64,000 bases of DNA from Nostocoides sp. Soil756 (GCF_001428065.1 NZ_LMSE01000002.1:444924-508923); one strand, 5' to 3'; positions 1-9,293 are shown, counted from the first letter of the stretch. Numbers and translations are program-made. The notes: a model not told the origin generated them from the letters alone.

Positions 1-106
1 GGCGCCGAGCCTCGTGCACGTCGCTGAGGCGCTGCGCACGGAATCGTCTCGGTTAGTGCTGACCCAACAGACGAGCCGCACGCCTCGCGCGAAAGATCCG
101 TCGTAA
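1..106 (+). CDS. possible C-terminal tail of a gene entering from the left edge
   Basis: A frame starting at base 2 stays open from the window edge to a TAA at 104-106, giving about 34 residues with largely G/C third positions. It could be the end of another glycan-locus gene lying upstream of the flippase. There is no recognisable domain and the stretch is short, so it may be chance. Confidence 0.3.
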   Translation, partial: APSLVHVAEALRTESSRLVLTQQTSRTPRAKDPS

Positions 107-141
107 CCTGACCGCACCATGCGAACTGCCAGGGTGTCGCC

Positions 142-1668
142 GTGACACAGGAACCATTGCGGGGGACTCTCCCACGAATCGGGACCTCGCGCTCGACAGT
201 TCTCCTTGCGTTGCGCAGTGGGGTGGCAGGAGCCGCCGCCTCCTTTGTGTTCTCGGTCTTGCTCTTGCCCTTCATCCTGGAACGTTTGGGTCCGGCGCTC
301 TACGGCACATGGCTCACCGTGTCTGCCCTCATTGCTGTCGGCGCATTGGCGGATGGAGGTATCCGTACCGAAGTCGCGCGCCGAGTGGCGGCGGCCCACG
401 GAAGCGGGACGATCGGCGACGTCCAGGTTGCGGTGCGCAGCGGCGTCACCGTCATGTGCCTGACGGCGGTGCCGCTCGCCACCTTTGGCACGATCTTCGC
501 GCCTGCCCTTACCCGACTCGTCTTCCCGGATGGGGTGGCGGGTTCTAGCGGCGGGGACGTCACTATGCTCCTACGGCTCATGGTCGTCGTCACCGCGGCC
601 AACCTTGTGGTGAGCGCCCACGTCGCCGCGCTCCGCGGCGTGCAGCGCTCGGACGTCGAGGTGCTGGCGCAGGTCGTCGGCTGGCTGTGTTTCGCCGTGA
701 CCCTCGTGCTGGGGGTCTTCGGCGGCTGGGGACTGTGGTCCCTCGCGACAGCTCAGCTGGCGAGCGTCACGGCGGCCGCGCTCGTCCAGCTCTGGGGGAT
801 GCGGCGACTGCTCCCGGGTGTGTCCTTCGGCGTCCGCAAAATGGGCCGACGCAACGTCCTTGCCTACTTTGCCCTGTCCGTGTTGGCTTTGCTCTCTCAG
901 GTCTCCGACGTCTTGGACTCTCAGTGGGACAAGCTGGTCCTCTCCCGCTTCGTCGGGCCCGAGGCGGTCACGGCCTTTCACATCGGAACGATGCTCGTAC
1001 TCCAGGCCAAGGTCATCGCTGTCCTTCCCATGGGCCCGCTGCTTGCCGGTCTCTCGGAGCTACGTGGCGACCGTCCGGAAGAGGCACGTGCGCTGCAAGA
1101 GCGACTCATGAAGGCCGGAGCCGTCACAGCCGCCACCGTCCTTGGCGCCGTTGTCCTGTTCGCGCCAGCGGTCCTGTCCCTCTGGCTCGGGCCCGGGTAC
1201 GAGCGAGCCGGCACAGTGGCCCGAATCTTCGCCGTCGCCGTCGCCCTCAATCTCGTCGCGGCGCCCATCGCCTTCCAGGCGTTCGCCGAAGGGCATCACC
1301 GGCTCACAGCTTGGGGTGCGGCCCTCAACATGGCCGTCAACGCCGTCGTGAGCCTCGTCCTCACGATCCAAGTCGGGCTCTACGGTGCGGTTATCGGCAG
1401 CGTCGTCGGCAATCTCCTCGGCACCGCCGTCTTCCTTCTCGCTGCGCGTCGCACGCTATCGACCTGGGTCCCTCCGCCGTGGCGCGCAGGAGTCCTGACG
1501 ACGGTCGTTGTGTCGACCCTCGCTCTGAGCCCCGTCGGTCACTTGGGCTCGTGGTGGCCGCTAGTCAGCGCCGGCTGTGGCGTCGTCGCGACGCTCGGTG
1601 TCGCCTGTCTGTGGGTGGAGCGGCTTTCGTTCCGCGATGTCCTCGCCGTGGCCGCGGGCCGCCCCTGA
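142..1668 (+). CDS. polysaccharide flippase (Wzx / MOP superfamily)
   Basis: This 508-residue protein is made almost wholly of hydrophobic segments (about 12-14 predicted membrane helices) with short charged loops, the size and layout of oligosaccharide flippases that move undecaprenyl-linked units across the membrane. The early segment FILERLGPALYGTWLTVSAL is typical of this family. It starts at GTG 142; the short frame ATG 119-TGA 145 upstream ends in a GTGA overlap with this start and could couple translation. It faces a minus-strand operon of glycosyltransferases, so export of the glycan made by that operon is the natural job. Family is clear; the substrate is not. Confidence 0.85.
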   Translation: MTQEPLRGTLPRIGTSRSTVLLALRSGVAGAAASFVFSVLLLPFILERLGPALYGTWLTVSALIAVGALADGGIRTEVARRVAAAHGSGTIGDVQVAVRSGVTVMCLTAVPLATFGTIFAPALTRLVFPDGVAGSSGGDVTMLLRLMVVVTAANLVVSAHVAALRGVQRSDVEVLAQVVGWLCFAVTLVLGVFGGWGLWSLATAQLASVTAAALVQLWGMRRLLPGVSFGVRKMGRRNVLAYFALSVLALLSQVSDVLDSQWDKLVLSRFVGPEAVTAFHIGTMLVLQAKVIAVLPMGPLLAGLSELRGDRPEEARALQERLMKAGAVTAATVLGAVVLFAPAVLSLWLGPGYERAGTVARIFAVAVALNLVAAPIAFQAFAEGHHRLTAWGAALNMAVNAVVSLVLTIQVGLYGAVIGSVVGNLLGTAVFLLAARRTLSTWVPPPWRAGVLTTVVVSTLALSPVGHLGSWWPLVSAGCGVVATLGVACLWVERLSFRDVLAVAAGRP

Positions 1669-1692
1669 GCCGACGGCTGCCTGCGGCTCAGG
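1664..1692. terminator. bidirectional hairpin between convergent genes
   Basis: CCTGAGCCG (1664-1672) pairs perfectly with CGGCTCAGG (1684-1692) around an 11-nt loop. It covers the stop codons of the flippase (+) and the FkbM methyltransferase (-). There is no U tract, which is common for high-GC actinobacterial terminators. Confidence 0.5.
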
Positions 1693-2635
1693 CGCGAGGG
1701 TGGGTGAGCATCTTGTCCGCTACCGCCATGTGCCTTGAAGTCGCCGCGAGGACGTCGTAGTGCCAGTCAGGCTCGGGCATCTTGTCCTCGACGCAGGCGC
1801 GGCCAAGGCGGTCGACGGCGGCTGGGTCGTACCCGTTCTCCCCGTGGTCAAGGAGTCCGTGCTTCGTGAACCAAACGAAGCGCGTGTATCCAGCGTCGGT
1901 GAGCACCTCGAAGGGGCGGGTGGCGCTTTGGCCGCAGCGATCGAGGAGGATTGGGTGCCATTCGAAGAGGACGACCGGCTGCGATTGGGACAGCACTCGA
2001 CGTGCCCCGGCCAGGACCTTGCCGTCGTACCCGTCGGTGTCGACCTTGATCAGGTCGACGTGTCGACCCGCGACGATAGTGTCGAGCGTCACGGCGGAGC
2101 GGTGACCTCGTCCCTGAGGGCTGGCGGTGCCGGGATGGTGGCGAACGAGGTCCGGAACCTCCTCCTCGCGATCGGAGAGCATCTGGGGGTGGATCTCGAC
2201 GTTGCCGAGGCTTTCGGTGTTGCGCCGAAGGTCTTGGCGAAACTCATCTTCGGGTTCGACGCAGATGTAGGTGTCCGTGTCCGCGTCGCGCCCTTCAGCG
2301 AGGAGGAGCACGGTGTCGCCTACCGCCGCTCCTACGTCGACGATCGTGATGGGACGACCGGTCGTGGTGCGAAGCAGGGTGGCGGCGCGGGCAAGGGGTC
2401 GGTTGTACTCCGGCCAGCGCCGGATGAACGCCGGGTACGCGAAACCGTTGTTGACGGTGGCGCTCCTGCCGTGCAATGACATCGTGGTATTGCCGCGCAA
2501 CCGGGGAGTCCGGCTAGCCCACCAGGCGTCCCAGAGATAGGACAGCGGAGGCCTGCGAGTGAAGCCTGCACTGGCCACCATGAGGCGGTATTCCAGCGAG
2601 TGCAGTTCTTTCTGCAGCGCGCGGCGCTTGGTCAT
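1688..2635 (-). CDS. FkbM family methyltransferase
   Basis: The 315-residue product has a SAM-binding motif I, ITIVDVGAAVGDTV (about residue 95), followed by an acidic loop ICVEPEDE and the FkbM-type IKVDTDGYDGKVL segment. These enzymes O-methylate sugars or other small molecules, and in glycan loci usually cap or decorate a sugar. The chosen ATG (2635-2633) shares one base with the TGA of the upstream glycosyltransferase (TGATG); a longer reading frame begins at 2713 but lies wholly inside that gene. It is the last gene of the minus-strand glycan operon. Acceptor unknown. Confidence 0.82.
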   Translation of the reverse strand: MTKRRALQKELHSLEYRLMVASAGFTRRPPLSYLWDAWWASRTPRLRGNTTMSLHGRSATVNNGFAYPAFIRRWPEYNRPLARAATLLRTTTGRPITIVDVGAAVGDTVLLLAEGRDADTDTYICVEPEDEFRQDLRRNTESLGNVEIHPQMLSDREEEVPDLVRHHPGTASPQGRGHRSAVTLDTIVAGRHVDLIKVDTDGYDGKVLAGARRVLSQSQPVVLFEWHPILLDRCGQSATRPFEVLTDAGYTRFVWFTKHGLLDHGENGYDPAAVDRLGRACVEDKMPEPDWHYDVLAATSRHMAVADKMLTHPRA

Positions 2636-3825
2636 CAGGGCTCCTTCGTCTTGGCCATCGAAGCTTCTTCGAGGACGCGGACCTGGCCGGCGATGCTTGT
2701 CCGGTTGGACCAACGCTCCCTCACCGTGTCGGGCAGCTTCTCCCGTGACGCGAGGGCGGCGCTTCCGTCGAGGACCGCGACGATTCCGTCGGCGAGCGCA
2801 CCGACTGAGCGCGCGACGAGGAGCCCGTTCACCCCCTCAGTCACGGTCTCGCGGTAGCCAGCCTCCCGGACCGCAACGACCGGCGTGCCGCAAGCGATGG
2901 ACTCGAGCGCGGTAAGGCCGAGCGGCTCCAGTCGAGCCGCTAAGACGGTCACTGCCGAGCGCGAGTAGACCTCCGCCACGGTGTCGTCAGCCACCCCTCG
3001 AAGCTCGTGGACGACGACCCCGCTGCGTTCCGCCTCGACGAGAACCTCGCGGCGGTAGGCCTCGTTGCAGCGCTCGAAAATTAGGGTCAGGTCCGGCCTC
3101 TCCGCCGAATGGATGGCGGCCAGTGCCCGGACCACGAGGAGCTGGTCCTTGAACGGCTCCACCCCGCCGACCACGACGACCCCTCGCCGTCGTTCAGGCA
3201 CGGTCTGGCGTGGTCTGAAGAGGTCGGTATCGATCCCGGGTGACACGACGGTGGCGGCGCGTCCGTAACAAGCGAGGATCCGTTCGGCTGTGTACACAGA
3301 GTTGCAGAGGAGGATGTCGGCCGCCGCCACGGCCCGCCGATCGCGGATGCCCAGCAGGTCGTCCGTGACCCTTTTGACGGCCCAACCTGGTGTCGTGGAC
3401 AGAGAGCCGGGGCGTGCGCGATACGTCGGCTCGAAGCTGGCTCGGCGCACCTCGTGCAGGTACAGCACGGTGGGCATCGTGAGCATCGTGAGAACGCCCG
3501 GGGCGTAAGCGATCCAGCAGGGGTGTACGTAGGCGACGTCGTAGCCGCCCTCGTTGATCCGGCGGGCGATCTCGCGCTCCGCGCGCGGCAGCTGGGTGGC
3601 GAGGACCGTCGGTGAGAGTCGTCGTGATGGGCCGGGTCGCAGCCGGACTGTCGAAGTCCGTCGGGCGCCATCGACGCGACGTGCGCGCGTGGGGAAGAGG
3701 GATCCATCGCCCGTGTCCAGCGTGAAAGCGTCGACGTCAACCCCCTCGGGGACCCCGGCGACGAAGTCCCGCACGACGTGCAGCGCACCTCCCGGGGGCA
3801 GGTCGTGGTAAAGCGCGACCTTCAC
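2635..3825 (-). CDS. glycosyltransferase family 4
   Basis: This is a 396-residue GT-B fold enzyme. The C-terminal half has the GT4 nucleotide-sugar signature with the E-x7-E pair (E300, E308, in EPLGLTALESIACGTPVVA), preceded by VVVVGGVEPFKDQLLVVRAL and SPGIDTDLF, typical of retaining GT4 enzymes. It would transfer a sugar from a nucleotide donor on the cytosolic face. The GTG start (3825) overlaps the upstream gene stop as GTGA. Donor and acceptor cannot be read from sequence. Confidence 0.88.
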   Translation of the reverse strand: MKVALYHDLPPGGALHVVRDFVAGVPEGVDVDAFTLDTGDGSLFPTRARRVDGARRTSTVRLRPGPSRRLSPTVLATQLPRAEREIARRINEGGYDVAYVHPCWIAYAPGVLTMLTMPTVLYLHEVRRASFEPTYRARPGSLSTTPGWAVKRVTDDLLGIRDRRAVAAADILLCNSVYTAERILACYGRAATVVSPGIDTDLFRPRQTVPERRRGVVVVGGVEPFKDQLLVVRALAAIHSAERPDLTLIFERCNEAYRREVLVEAERSGVVVHELRGVADDTVAEVYSRSAVTVLAARLEPLGLTALESIACGTPVVAVREAGYRETVTEGVNGLLVARSVGALADGIVAVLDGSAALASREKLPDTVRERWSNRTSIAGQVRVLEEASMAKTKEP

Positions 3826-4709
3826 GGCCTCGGCCCTCTTGTGTCTGACATCGCCGTCGGCCGCGCGGCCGTGCGGGTACGCAGACTGCGGTACCCGGCG
3901 ACCAGACCTCTAGGGGCCGCGAGGATCTCGCCCCACCGGCGTGCGGCGAGCGAGGCGACCATCGCGCGAACGAGAAATATCCACGGCCCGACGAGTAGGG
4001 CGGGCCGGGAGCCGTGGGCAGCGAGGAAGACGATGTAGTTCCGGCAGCCGAGGTACGCCGGCATACCTGCAGAGCTCTGGTACGCCGTTGCGTCACCCAC
4101 CGTCACTACTCGACGCCCGGCGCGACGCAGCCGGGTGTGCAGCTCAGTCTCCTCGAAGTAGAGGAAGAAGTCCTCGCGGAACGGTGCCACGAGGAGGTCC
4201 GACGTGCGGTACGCGACGCAGGCCCCGTCGAGCCAGTCGACGTCGTTGACGCGGGGCAGCCCGACCTGCTCTGACCGGATCTGGCGGGGCAGGAGCAAGT
4301 GTCGCGAGAGGGCACCACCTCGTGACCACACGGCGTTGCGATCCGTGACGACGAGTCCCGGCCCAGCCGCGGCGACACTCGGGTCCTCGGCGATCGTCCG
4401 GATCAGGGCCGCCACTGAGGCGGCGTCGATACGGACCTCGTGGGTGAGGACCAGGACGAGGTCGGAGTCGGCGACGTGCTGAACCCCCGTGTTGGCCGCT
4501 GCCCCGTAGCCCTTGTTGGAGACCGTGACGACGTGCCAACCTTCCGCGGACGCCTCGAGGGCGGTGGCGGTTTCCTCGTTCTCGCTGTTGTCGACGACGA
4601 CAAGGCGTGATGTCGGGACCTGCGCGGCCACGATGTCGTGCAGGGTTTCGAGCACAGCTGGGAAGCGGCGGTGGTGGATCACCACTACGGCCACGTCAAG
4701 GGCTGTCAT
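3822..4709 (-). CDS. glycosyltransferase family 2 (rhamnosyltransferase-like)
   Basis: The N-terminal VVVIHHRR..VVVDNSENE nucleotide-binding region and the downstream EDFFLYFEETELHTRLRRAG element match WbbL/rhamnosyltransferase-type GT2 proteins. The usual LNPD acidic motif reads VLTHEVRI here, so the canonical DxD aspartate is not evident. I start at ATG 4709, which lies 6 nt after GGAG; a second ATG at 4715 abuts that GGAG directly and is less likely. The N-terminus overlaps the upstream gene by 14 bp. The same frame stays open far upstream but that part is antisense-like sequence inside the WbsX gene. 295 residues. Confidence 0.83.
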   Translation of the reverse strand: MTALDVAVVVIHHRRFPAVLETLHDIVAAQVPTSRLVVVDNSENEETATALEASAEGWHVVTVSNKGYGAAANTGVQHVADSDLVLVLTHEVRIDAASVAALIRTIAEDPSVAAAGPGLVVTDRNAVWSRGGALSRHLLLPRQIRSEQVGLPRVNDVDWLDGACVAYRTSDLLVAPFREDFFLYFEETELHTRLRRAGRRVVTVGDATAYQSSAGMPAYLGCRNYIVFLAAHGSRPALLVGPWIFLVRAMVASLAARRWGEILAAPRGLVAGYRSLRTRTAARPTAMSDTRGPRP

Positions 4710-5802
4710 GGTCATCTCCGGGCGACGATAAGCGAGCGTTGCGGTGTGCTTTGAGGAAGGCGTTGCCACGTTCACGATCAGGCTCGAGGTGCGCGCCCTC
4801 GGCCCACTCGTTCCAGGCGTTGACGAAGACCAGGGACTCGCCGCCAGGCGTCGTCGGAGCGGTGCGACTCGCCCACTCCACCCACTCGCCGTAGCGCTCC
4901 GGGGTATCTCCGACGAGCGCGAGACCGTGGCGTCCCTTCCGCGCCGTGTTGTCCCATCGCGGTGTGACACATGGGAAGCGGGTATGGGCCGGTGCGCGCT
5001 TGCTCTGCATCCGGTCGGCCACGGAGGCGTAGTCGTGAAGTTGCCAGGGCCGTCTGCTTCCGGTGCCCCCCAGCCGGCGCATCCCCGAGCGCACCCGACC
5101 GGAGAGACCTCCCTCAAGGACCTTCCAGTCCGGCGCGAACTCGACCGAGGCGTCGAACCCAAGGGCCCGCGGGTCGGACCGCTCGTCGGTGAAGCTTTCG
5201 ACGCGGGCGAGGTACAGCTCACCGACGCCTGCACGTTCGGCCTCCTCGCGGAGGACGTTGGTGGTACGCCGAGCATCCGGCAGCTGTGAGGCTCGATAGA
5301 CGATAAAGAGGGGCTTGCCGTCGACGCGGATGTAGCGCGGGTCGGCGAACGCCTCGCTCAGCCACCTGGCGTGGGCTCGGTCGTCGTCATATCGCTGCTC
5401 CATGAGGACGTGGCGGGAGCGGCCGTCCCAGGCGCGCGTCCAGCTCTCGTTGGCCCAGCAGAGTGCGAACGGAAAGTTCGGTTCGCCGGAGGTGCGGACG
5501 TCGTCGAACGGGCGGTTCAGGAGCCGAGTGCCACTGAACCAGTAGTGGTAGTAGACGAATCCGTCGATACCGTGCGCCTGGGCGAGGGCGGCCTGGGCCG
5601 CCCTGGTCTCGGCGAGGCGAAGGTCGTAGAAGCCGAGCTCTCCAGGGATGTGCGGCTGTCGGTGGCCTCGGAACAGTGGTCGTGCCTTGGCGACATTGAC
5701 CCACTCCGTGAAGCCTGCGCCCCACCATTCGTCGTTCTCCGGGATCGGGTGGAACTGCGGCAGGTAGAAGGCCAAGTGTCGCTGAGTGCCGGCGCTGGTC
5801 AT
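4696..5802 (-). CDS. WbsX-like / GH99-like glycan biosynthesis protein
   Basis: This 368-residue protein opens with HLAFYLPQFHPIPENDEWWG, followed by GFTEWVNVAKARPLF and FVYYHYWFSG. That is the hallmark of WbsX (glycosyltransferase WbsX / glycoside hydrolase family 99-like) proteins found in O-antigen and capsule clusters. A C-terminal NAWNEWAEGAHLEPD motif is also diagnostic. The enzymatic activity of the family is poorly defined. Start ATG 5802 overlaps the upstream stop as ATGA, which rejects the longer frame to 5898. Part of the minus-strand glycan operon. Confidence 0.85.
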   Translation of the reverse strand: MTSAGTQRHLAFYLPQFHPIPENDEWWGAGFTEWVNVAKARPLFRGHRQPHIPGELGFYDLRLAETRAAQAALAQAHGIDGFVYYHYWFSGTRLLNRPFDDVRTSGEPNFPFALCWANESWTRAWDGRSRHVLMEQRYDDDRAHARWLSEAFADPRYIRVDGKPLFIVYRASQLPDARRTTNVLREEAERAGVGELYLARVESFTDERSDPRALGFDASVEFAPDWKVLEGGLSGRVRSGMRRLGGTGSRRPWQLHDYASVADRMQSKRAPAHTRFPCVTPRWDNTARKGRHGLALVGDTPERYGEWVEWASRTAPTTPGGESLVFVNAWNEWAEGAHLEPDRERGNAFLKAHRNARLSSPGDDHDSP

Positions 5803-7955
5803 CCCTTGACTCCTGCCGGGTTGAGCTCCACCCGTGTCGTGGAACCTTCGATGACGTAGGCCCCGAGGACCCGCTCGGACACGATATCGGGTGACCATTG
5901 TTCGGTGAAGGCGCGTCGGCCGGCCTCACCCAGCGACGCCCGCTGGGCAGGCTCGTGGAGCAGGTGCAGCAGAGCCGTGCGCAGGTCGTCCGCGACTCCG
6001 TAGCTGACGGTGACGCCGTGCCCGCTCTCAGCGATCCGGTCAGCGGCGAGAGTGCCCATCGCGACGACGATCGGGCGCCCGAGCGCCATGCTCTCGAACA
6101 CCTTGTTCGGGCTGACCCACCGGTAGGCGGGGTGGTCAGGATCCTCGATCTGGACGAACACGTCGAAACCGCCCAGGGTCGCCATGAGGTCGCGGTCGTC
6201 TACCCAGCCCAGAAAGCTCACATTGGGGTAGCGCTCCGCCCGAGCCTGCAGCGCTTCTTCCAGGGGGCCGAACCCACCGAGGACCAGCGATACCCCCTCG
6301 GCAGCCAGGGAGCCGACCGTGTCGATGATGGTCTCCAAGGAGCGATGGGGGACCAAGGAGCCGATGTAGCCGACGACCAGCCCGGACTCGGAGAACGGCT
6401 GTGGCTCCGGGACGCTCATGGGCACGTTGGCCAGCTCGACCAACGACCGCGGCGTGGCGCCGGCGTGCTGGGGCATGCGGAGCAGGTCGGTGATGACGAA
6501 CAGGTCGGCCTTGGAGATGACCATGTTCTCGACGACGTTCACGAAGCGTCCCAGCGTTCTTGGCCACCCGACAGGGAGTGCGCCGGCGTAGGGATCGAGG
6601 CACTGGTAGACGAAGGGCACACGAAGGAGCCTGGCGGCCAGGAGACCGACGACGCCGGTGTCGAGGTCCATCGCATGGACCGCCCGCGGGCGCGCCCGCA
6701 AGGTCGCGGACAGGAACCACGGCTGCAGCCTCAGCACGGAGAGCAGCGTGCTGGCGTGGTGGTACCGGCCGGGAGTCACGTTGGGCTGGACCTGGAGGCT
6801 GTCTGACTTCACGGGGCACTCGTAGTCGCCCGTCCGGTCCCACACCAGCGCTTGCACCTTAATCGCCGAGGTCAACACGGTGAGGAGACGCGGCAGCGAG
6901 GAGTCGCGAGGATTGGTGCGCAGCACGACCACGTCCGGCCGGCCACGTTTGGGTGAGCCCGCACGATCGCTTCTCCGCCGCCAGTACCCAGTGACCACGC
7001 GATCGAGGAGCCGCGCCCCGGGTGGTCTGCGGACCTGCTGGCTCGGTAGGGAGGTGACCAAGAGGTCGTCGAGAGCATGGGTCGCCACGGTTCGCTCTGC
7101 ATATGCTCGTCGCTCACGTCGCAACTTGCGGGCGTGGAGTGCCAGCCAGCCCCAGGCTCGAAGCTTCTCGGCCGCCCAGCCGTCACGAACGGCAATCAGA
7201 AGCAGAAGAGGCTCGAAGGCGATAACGACGGGAAGCGCCCGCCGCAGCAGGTGCGGTGGGTAGACGGTCAGGACACTGGCCAGCCGGTTGCGCTCGAGAA
7301 GGTACATCTTCCGCGGGTTGCGGTCGAACTCGTAGCTGTGGAGTGCCACGGCGTCGGGACAGTAAGCGACGCGCCATCCTGCGAGCCAGCATCGAAGGCT
7401 CAGATCGGTGTCCTCGTAGTAGAGGAAGAACTCGGCTCGCATGCCGCCAAGGGCTTCCCAGGTGTCGCGTCTCGTGGCGAAGAGCGCACCGCTGATGCTG
7501 GTGATGGTGCGAGCAGCGAGATGGTCCGAGCGCGGCTCACCGAGCCCTCCGGCCCACGAAAGTCCCGAGACGTGGACCGGGTTCCCGGTGCTGTTGACGG
7601 CGTCGTCCTCGCCGCGAACCAGCACGCAGCCGGAGACCAGTCCGACGGAAGGGTCGCAAAGTGCCTCGACCAAGGCACGGACTGCACCGGGCCGGATGAC
7701 GGCATCGGAGTTGACGAAGACGATGACCTCGCCGACGGTCGAGGCCACTCCCAGGGAGCAGCCGCCGGCGAAACCGAGGTTGCTCCGGGCCGGTAGGACC
7801 CGGACGCCGGGCACTACAGGAGGGTTGAGGATCCCGTTGTCGACCAGAACCACGTCGCCGTCGTCACCGACGTCCTGGACGAGTGCCTCCAGGCACTCGA
7901 CCAAGGCCGGTTCCTCGCCGTAGCCGACAACGACGACCGAGACCCTCACGGTCAT
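5799..7955 (-). CDS. bifunctional GT2-GT4 glycosyltransferase
   Basis: One 718-residue chain carries two transferases. Residues 1-270 are a GT2 domain (VVVVGYGEEP, VVLVDNG, FVNSDAVIRPG, EFFLYYEDTDLSLRCWLAGW). After a basic linker, residues from about 340 form a GT4 domain ending in WVSPNKVFESMALGRPIVVAM and a final helical cap. The frame is continuous with no sign of a sequencing join. Fusion suggests that two consecutive sugar additions are made by one protein. The ATG at 7955 overlaps the DUF2304 stop (ATGA), and the 3' end overlaps the WbsX start. Confidence 0.85.
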   Translation of the reverse strand: MTVRVSVVVVGYGEEPALVECLEALVQDVGDDGDVVLVDNGILNPPVVPGVRVLPARSNLGFAGGCSLGVASTVGEVIVFVNSDAVIRPGAVRALVEALCDPSVGLVSGCVLVRGEDDAVNSTGNPVHVSGLSWAGGLGEPRSDHLAARTITSISGALFATRRDTWEALGGMRAEFFLYYEDTDLSLRCWLAGWRVAYCPDAVALHSYEFDRNPRKMYLLERNRLASVLTVYPPHLLRRALPVVIAFEPLLLLIAVRDGWAAEKLRAWGWLALHARKLRRERRAYAERTVATHALDDLLVTSLPSQQVRRPPGARLLDRVVTGYWRRRSDRAGSPKRGRPDVVVLRTNPRDSSLPRLLTVLTSAIKVQALVWDRTGDYECPVKSDSLQVQPNVTPGRYHHASTLLSVLRLQPWFLSATLRARPRAVHAMDLDTGVVGLLAARLLRVPFVYQCLDPYAGALPVGWPRTLGRFVNVVENMVISKADLFVITDLLRMPQHAGATPRSLVELANVPMSVPEPQPFSESGLVVGYIGSLVPHRSLETIIDTVGSLAAEGVSLVLGGFGPLEEALQARAERYPNVSFLGWVDDRDLMATLGGFDVFVQIEDPDHPAYRWVSPNKVFESMALGRPIVVAMGTLAADRIAESGHGVTVSYGVADDLRTALLHLLHEPAQRASLGEAGRRAFTEQWSPDIVSERVLGAYVIEGSTTRVELNPAGVKG

Positions 7956-8350
7956 TGGTCCCGCGAAGAAGGAGGGCGCTCAGCCTCATCGGCTGCAGCG
8001 GTCGTTTCACCCAGTGCTGACAGTCGAGACCCCAGGATGGCGACCTCCTCGGCGAGGCGGCGAGTCCGCGACTCGAGCCGCCCGACCTCGTTGGCGAGCT
8101 GCATCGAGATGACGAGGAGGAACAGGACACCCGAGAACAGCACGAGGTTGAGCGGTACCTGCACGTTCAGCGTGCGTGCCGCCCATCCGAGCGCTTGCGG
8201 GAACAGCGCAAACACGACCGAGAGGAAACCCAGCACTACCCAGGCAAGGGCCAGGCGACCCCGCACATAGCGCCGGCGGACCAGTTCAACGGAGAGGCCG
8301 AGCACCAGGACGCCTCCGACCAGCCCGAGCCAGTAGCCGTCGGGCCTCAT
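7952..8350 (-). CDS. DUF2304-type small membrane protein
   Basis: The 132-residue product has three hydrophobic segments (around LGLVGGVLVLGLSVELV, LALAWVVLGFLSVVFAL and LNLVLFSGVLFLLVISMQLA) and a charged coiled-coil C-terminus (LANEVGRLESRTRRLAEEVA). DUF2304 proteins are typically encoded beside dolichol-phosphate-mannose-synthase-like GT2 genes, as here; a role as a membrane partner or flippase subunit is proposed by context only. ATG 8350 overlaps the upstream stop as ATGA; the longer frame to 8518 is shadow sequence. Confidence 0.8.
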   Translation of the reverse strand: MRPDGYWLGLVGGVLVLGLSVELVRRRYVRGRLALAWVVLGFLSVVFALFPQALGWAARTLNVQVPLNLVLFSGVLFLLVISMQLANEVGRLESRTRRLAEEVAILGSRLSALGETTAAADEAERPPSSRDQ

Positions 8351-9144
8351 CCCGCACCCTCCTCGGTGGCCGGCACGCTCCAGCGTCGAACCAGCCCGAG
8401 CAGGATCGCGGCCAGTGCCCTCGACAGGTAGAGGACGGACCCGATGACGCCCTGGCTGGGACGACCGTGTTCGCGCGCGTTCATACGCACGGGGACCTGG
8501 GCCACCGTCAAGCCGCACCTCCGGGCGATCACCAGCGCCTCGAGGGTGTCGCCCAGGTACTCGGCCGGGTAGTTCTCTGCGAAGACTCGGACGGCTCGGG
8601 GGCCGAGGGCGCGGTATCCGGACGTGACATCGGTGAGCCGCGTCCCCACGATGCGCGAGAGGACGACAGCGAGGAGCCGCATCACGCTGCGTCGTGCCCG
8701 GCCCACCGCGTAGGGGTCGGTGCCGGCGAAGCGGGCACCGATGACGAGGTCCGCCGCGCCCAAAGCCGCCAACAGCTCGGGCAGATGCCGGGTGTCGTGC
8801 TGGCCGTCACCGTCGACCTGGACGACCACGTCGTAACCGTGGGTCACCGCGTACCGGTAGCCAGTGCGCATGGCGCCGCCCACCCCGAGCCGATAGGGGA
8901 GTCGGGCTACGGTGGCGCCGGCCAGCCTGGCGCGGCGACCAGTCCCGTCGGTCGAGCTGTCGTCGACGACCAGCACCCGGGCGGTGGGGAGGTCCCGGAG
9001 CACGGCGGCCACGACACCGGCGATGGATCCGGCCTCGTTGAGTGCGGGAACGACGACGAGAACGCGAGGCGGCGCCGTCTCCGCGACGCGCCGGCCGTCA
9101 GCGTGGGGGGCCACAACGATCGCGCTGGCGCCTGCGTCGGTCAC
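8347..9144 (-). CDS. DPM1-like polyprenyl-phosphate glycosyltransferase (GT2)
   Basis: A 265-residue GT2 enzyme with VLVVVPALNEAGSI, VLVVDDSSTDGTG and the catalytic VVVQVDGDGQHD motif (DxD). DVTSGYRALGPRAV near the end is typical of polyprenol-phosphate mannose or glucose synthases. It would make the lipid-linked sugar donor that extracytoplasmic GT-C enzymes use; four such membrane proteins are divergently encoded next door. Start is GTG 9144; an ATG a few bases upstream is out of frame and closes at once. First gene of the minus-strand operon. Confidence 0.87.
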   Translation of the reverse strand: MTDAGASAIVVAPHADGRRVAETAPPRVLVVVPALNEAGSIAGVVAAVLRDLPTARVLVVDDSSTDGTGRRARLAGATVARLPYRLGVGGAMRTGYRYAVTHGYDVVVQVDGDGQHDTRHLPELLAALGAADLVIGARFAGTDPYAVGRARRSVMRLLAVVLSRIVGTRLTDVTSGYRALGPRAVRVFAENYPAEYLGDTLEALVIARRCGLTVAQVPVRMNAREHGRPSQGVIGSVLYLSRALAAILLGLVRRWSVPATEEGAG

Positions 9145-9293
9145 GTCCCCATCTTCCGCTCGGTCCCGAGAATGCGCTCAGGATAGGTGGCGGAGGGGAA
9201 GATCCGGCCGAGGTCCGGGCATTAGGGCCGCGCGTCCTGCGCTCGAGACGCGCGAGGGAGGCGAGAAGCGCGGCGAGCGCTGCGTGGCTCAAC

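Noticed and set aside
1-9000. Glycan locus considered as a recently acquired island because its codon choice seems slightly less GC-biased
   Set aside because: I could not compute composition reliably, and no mobile gene or repeat marks a boundary, so transfer is not claimed.
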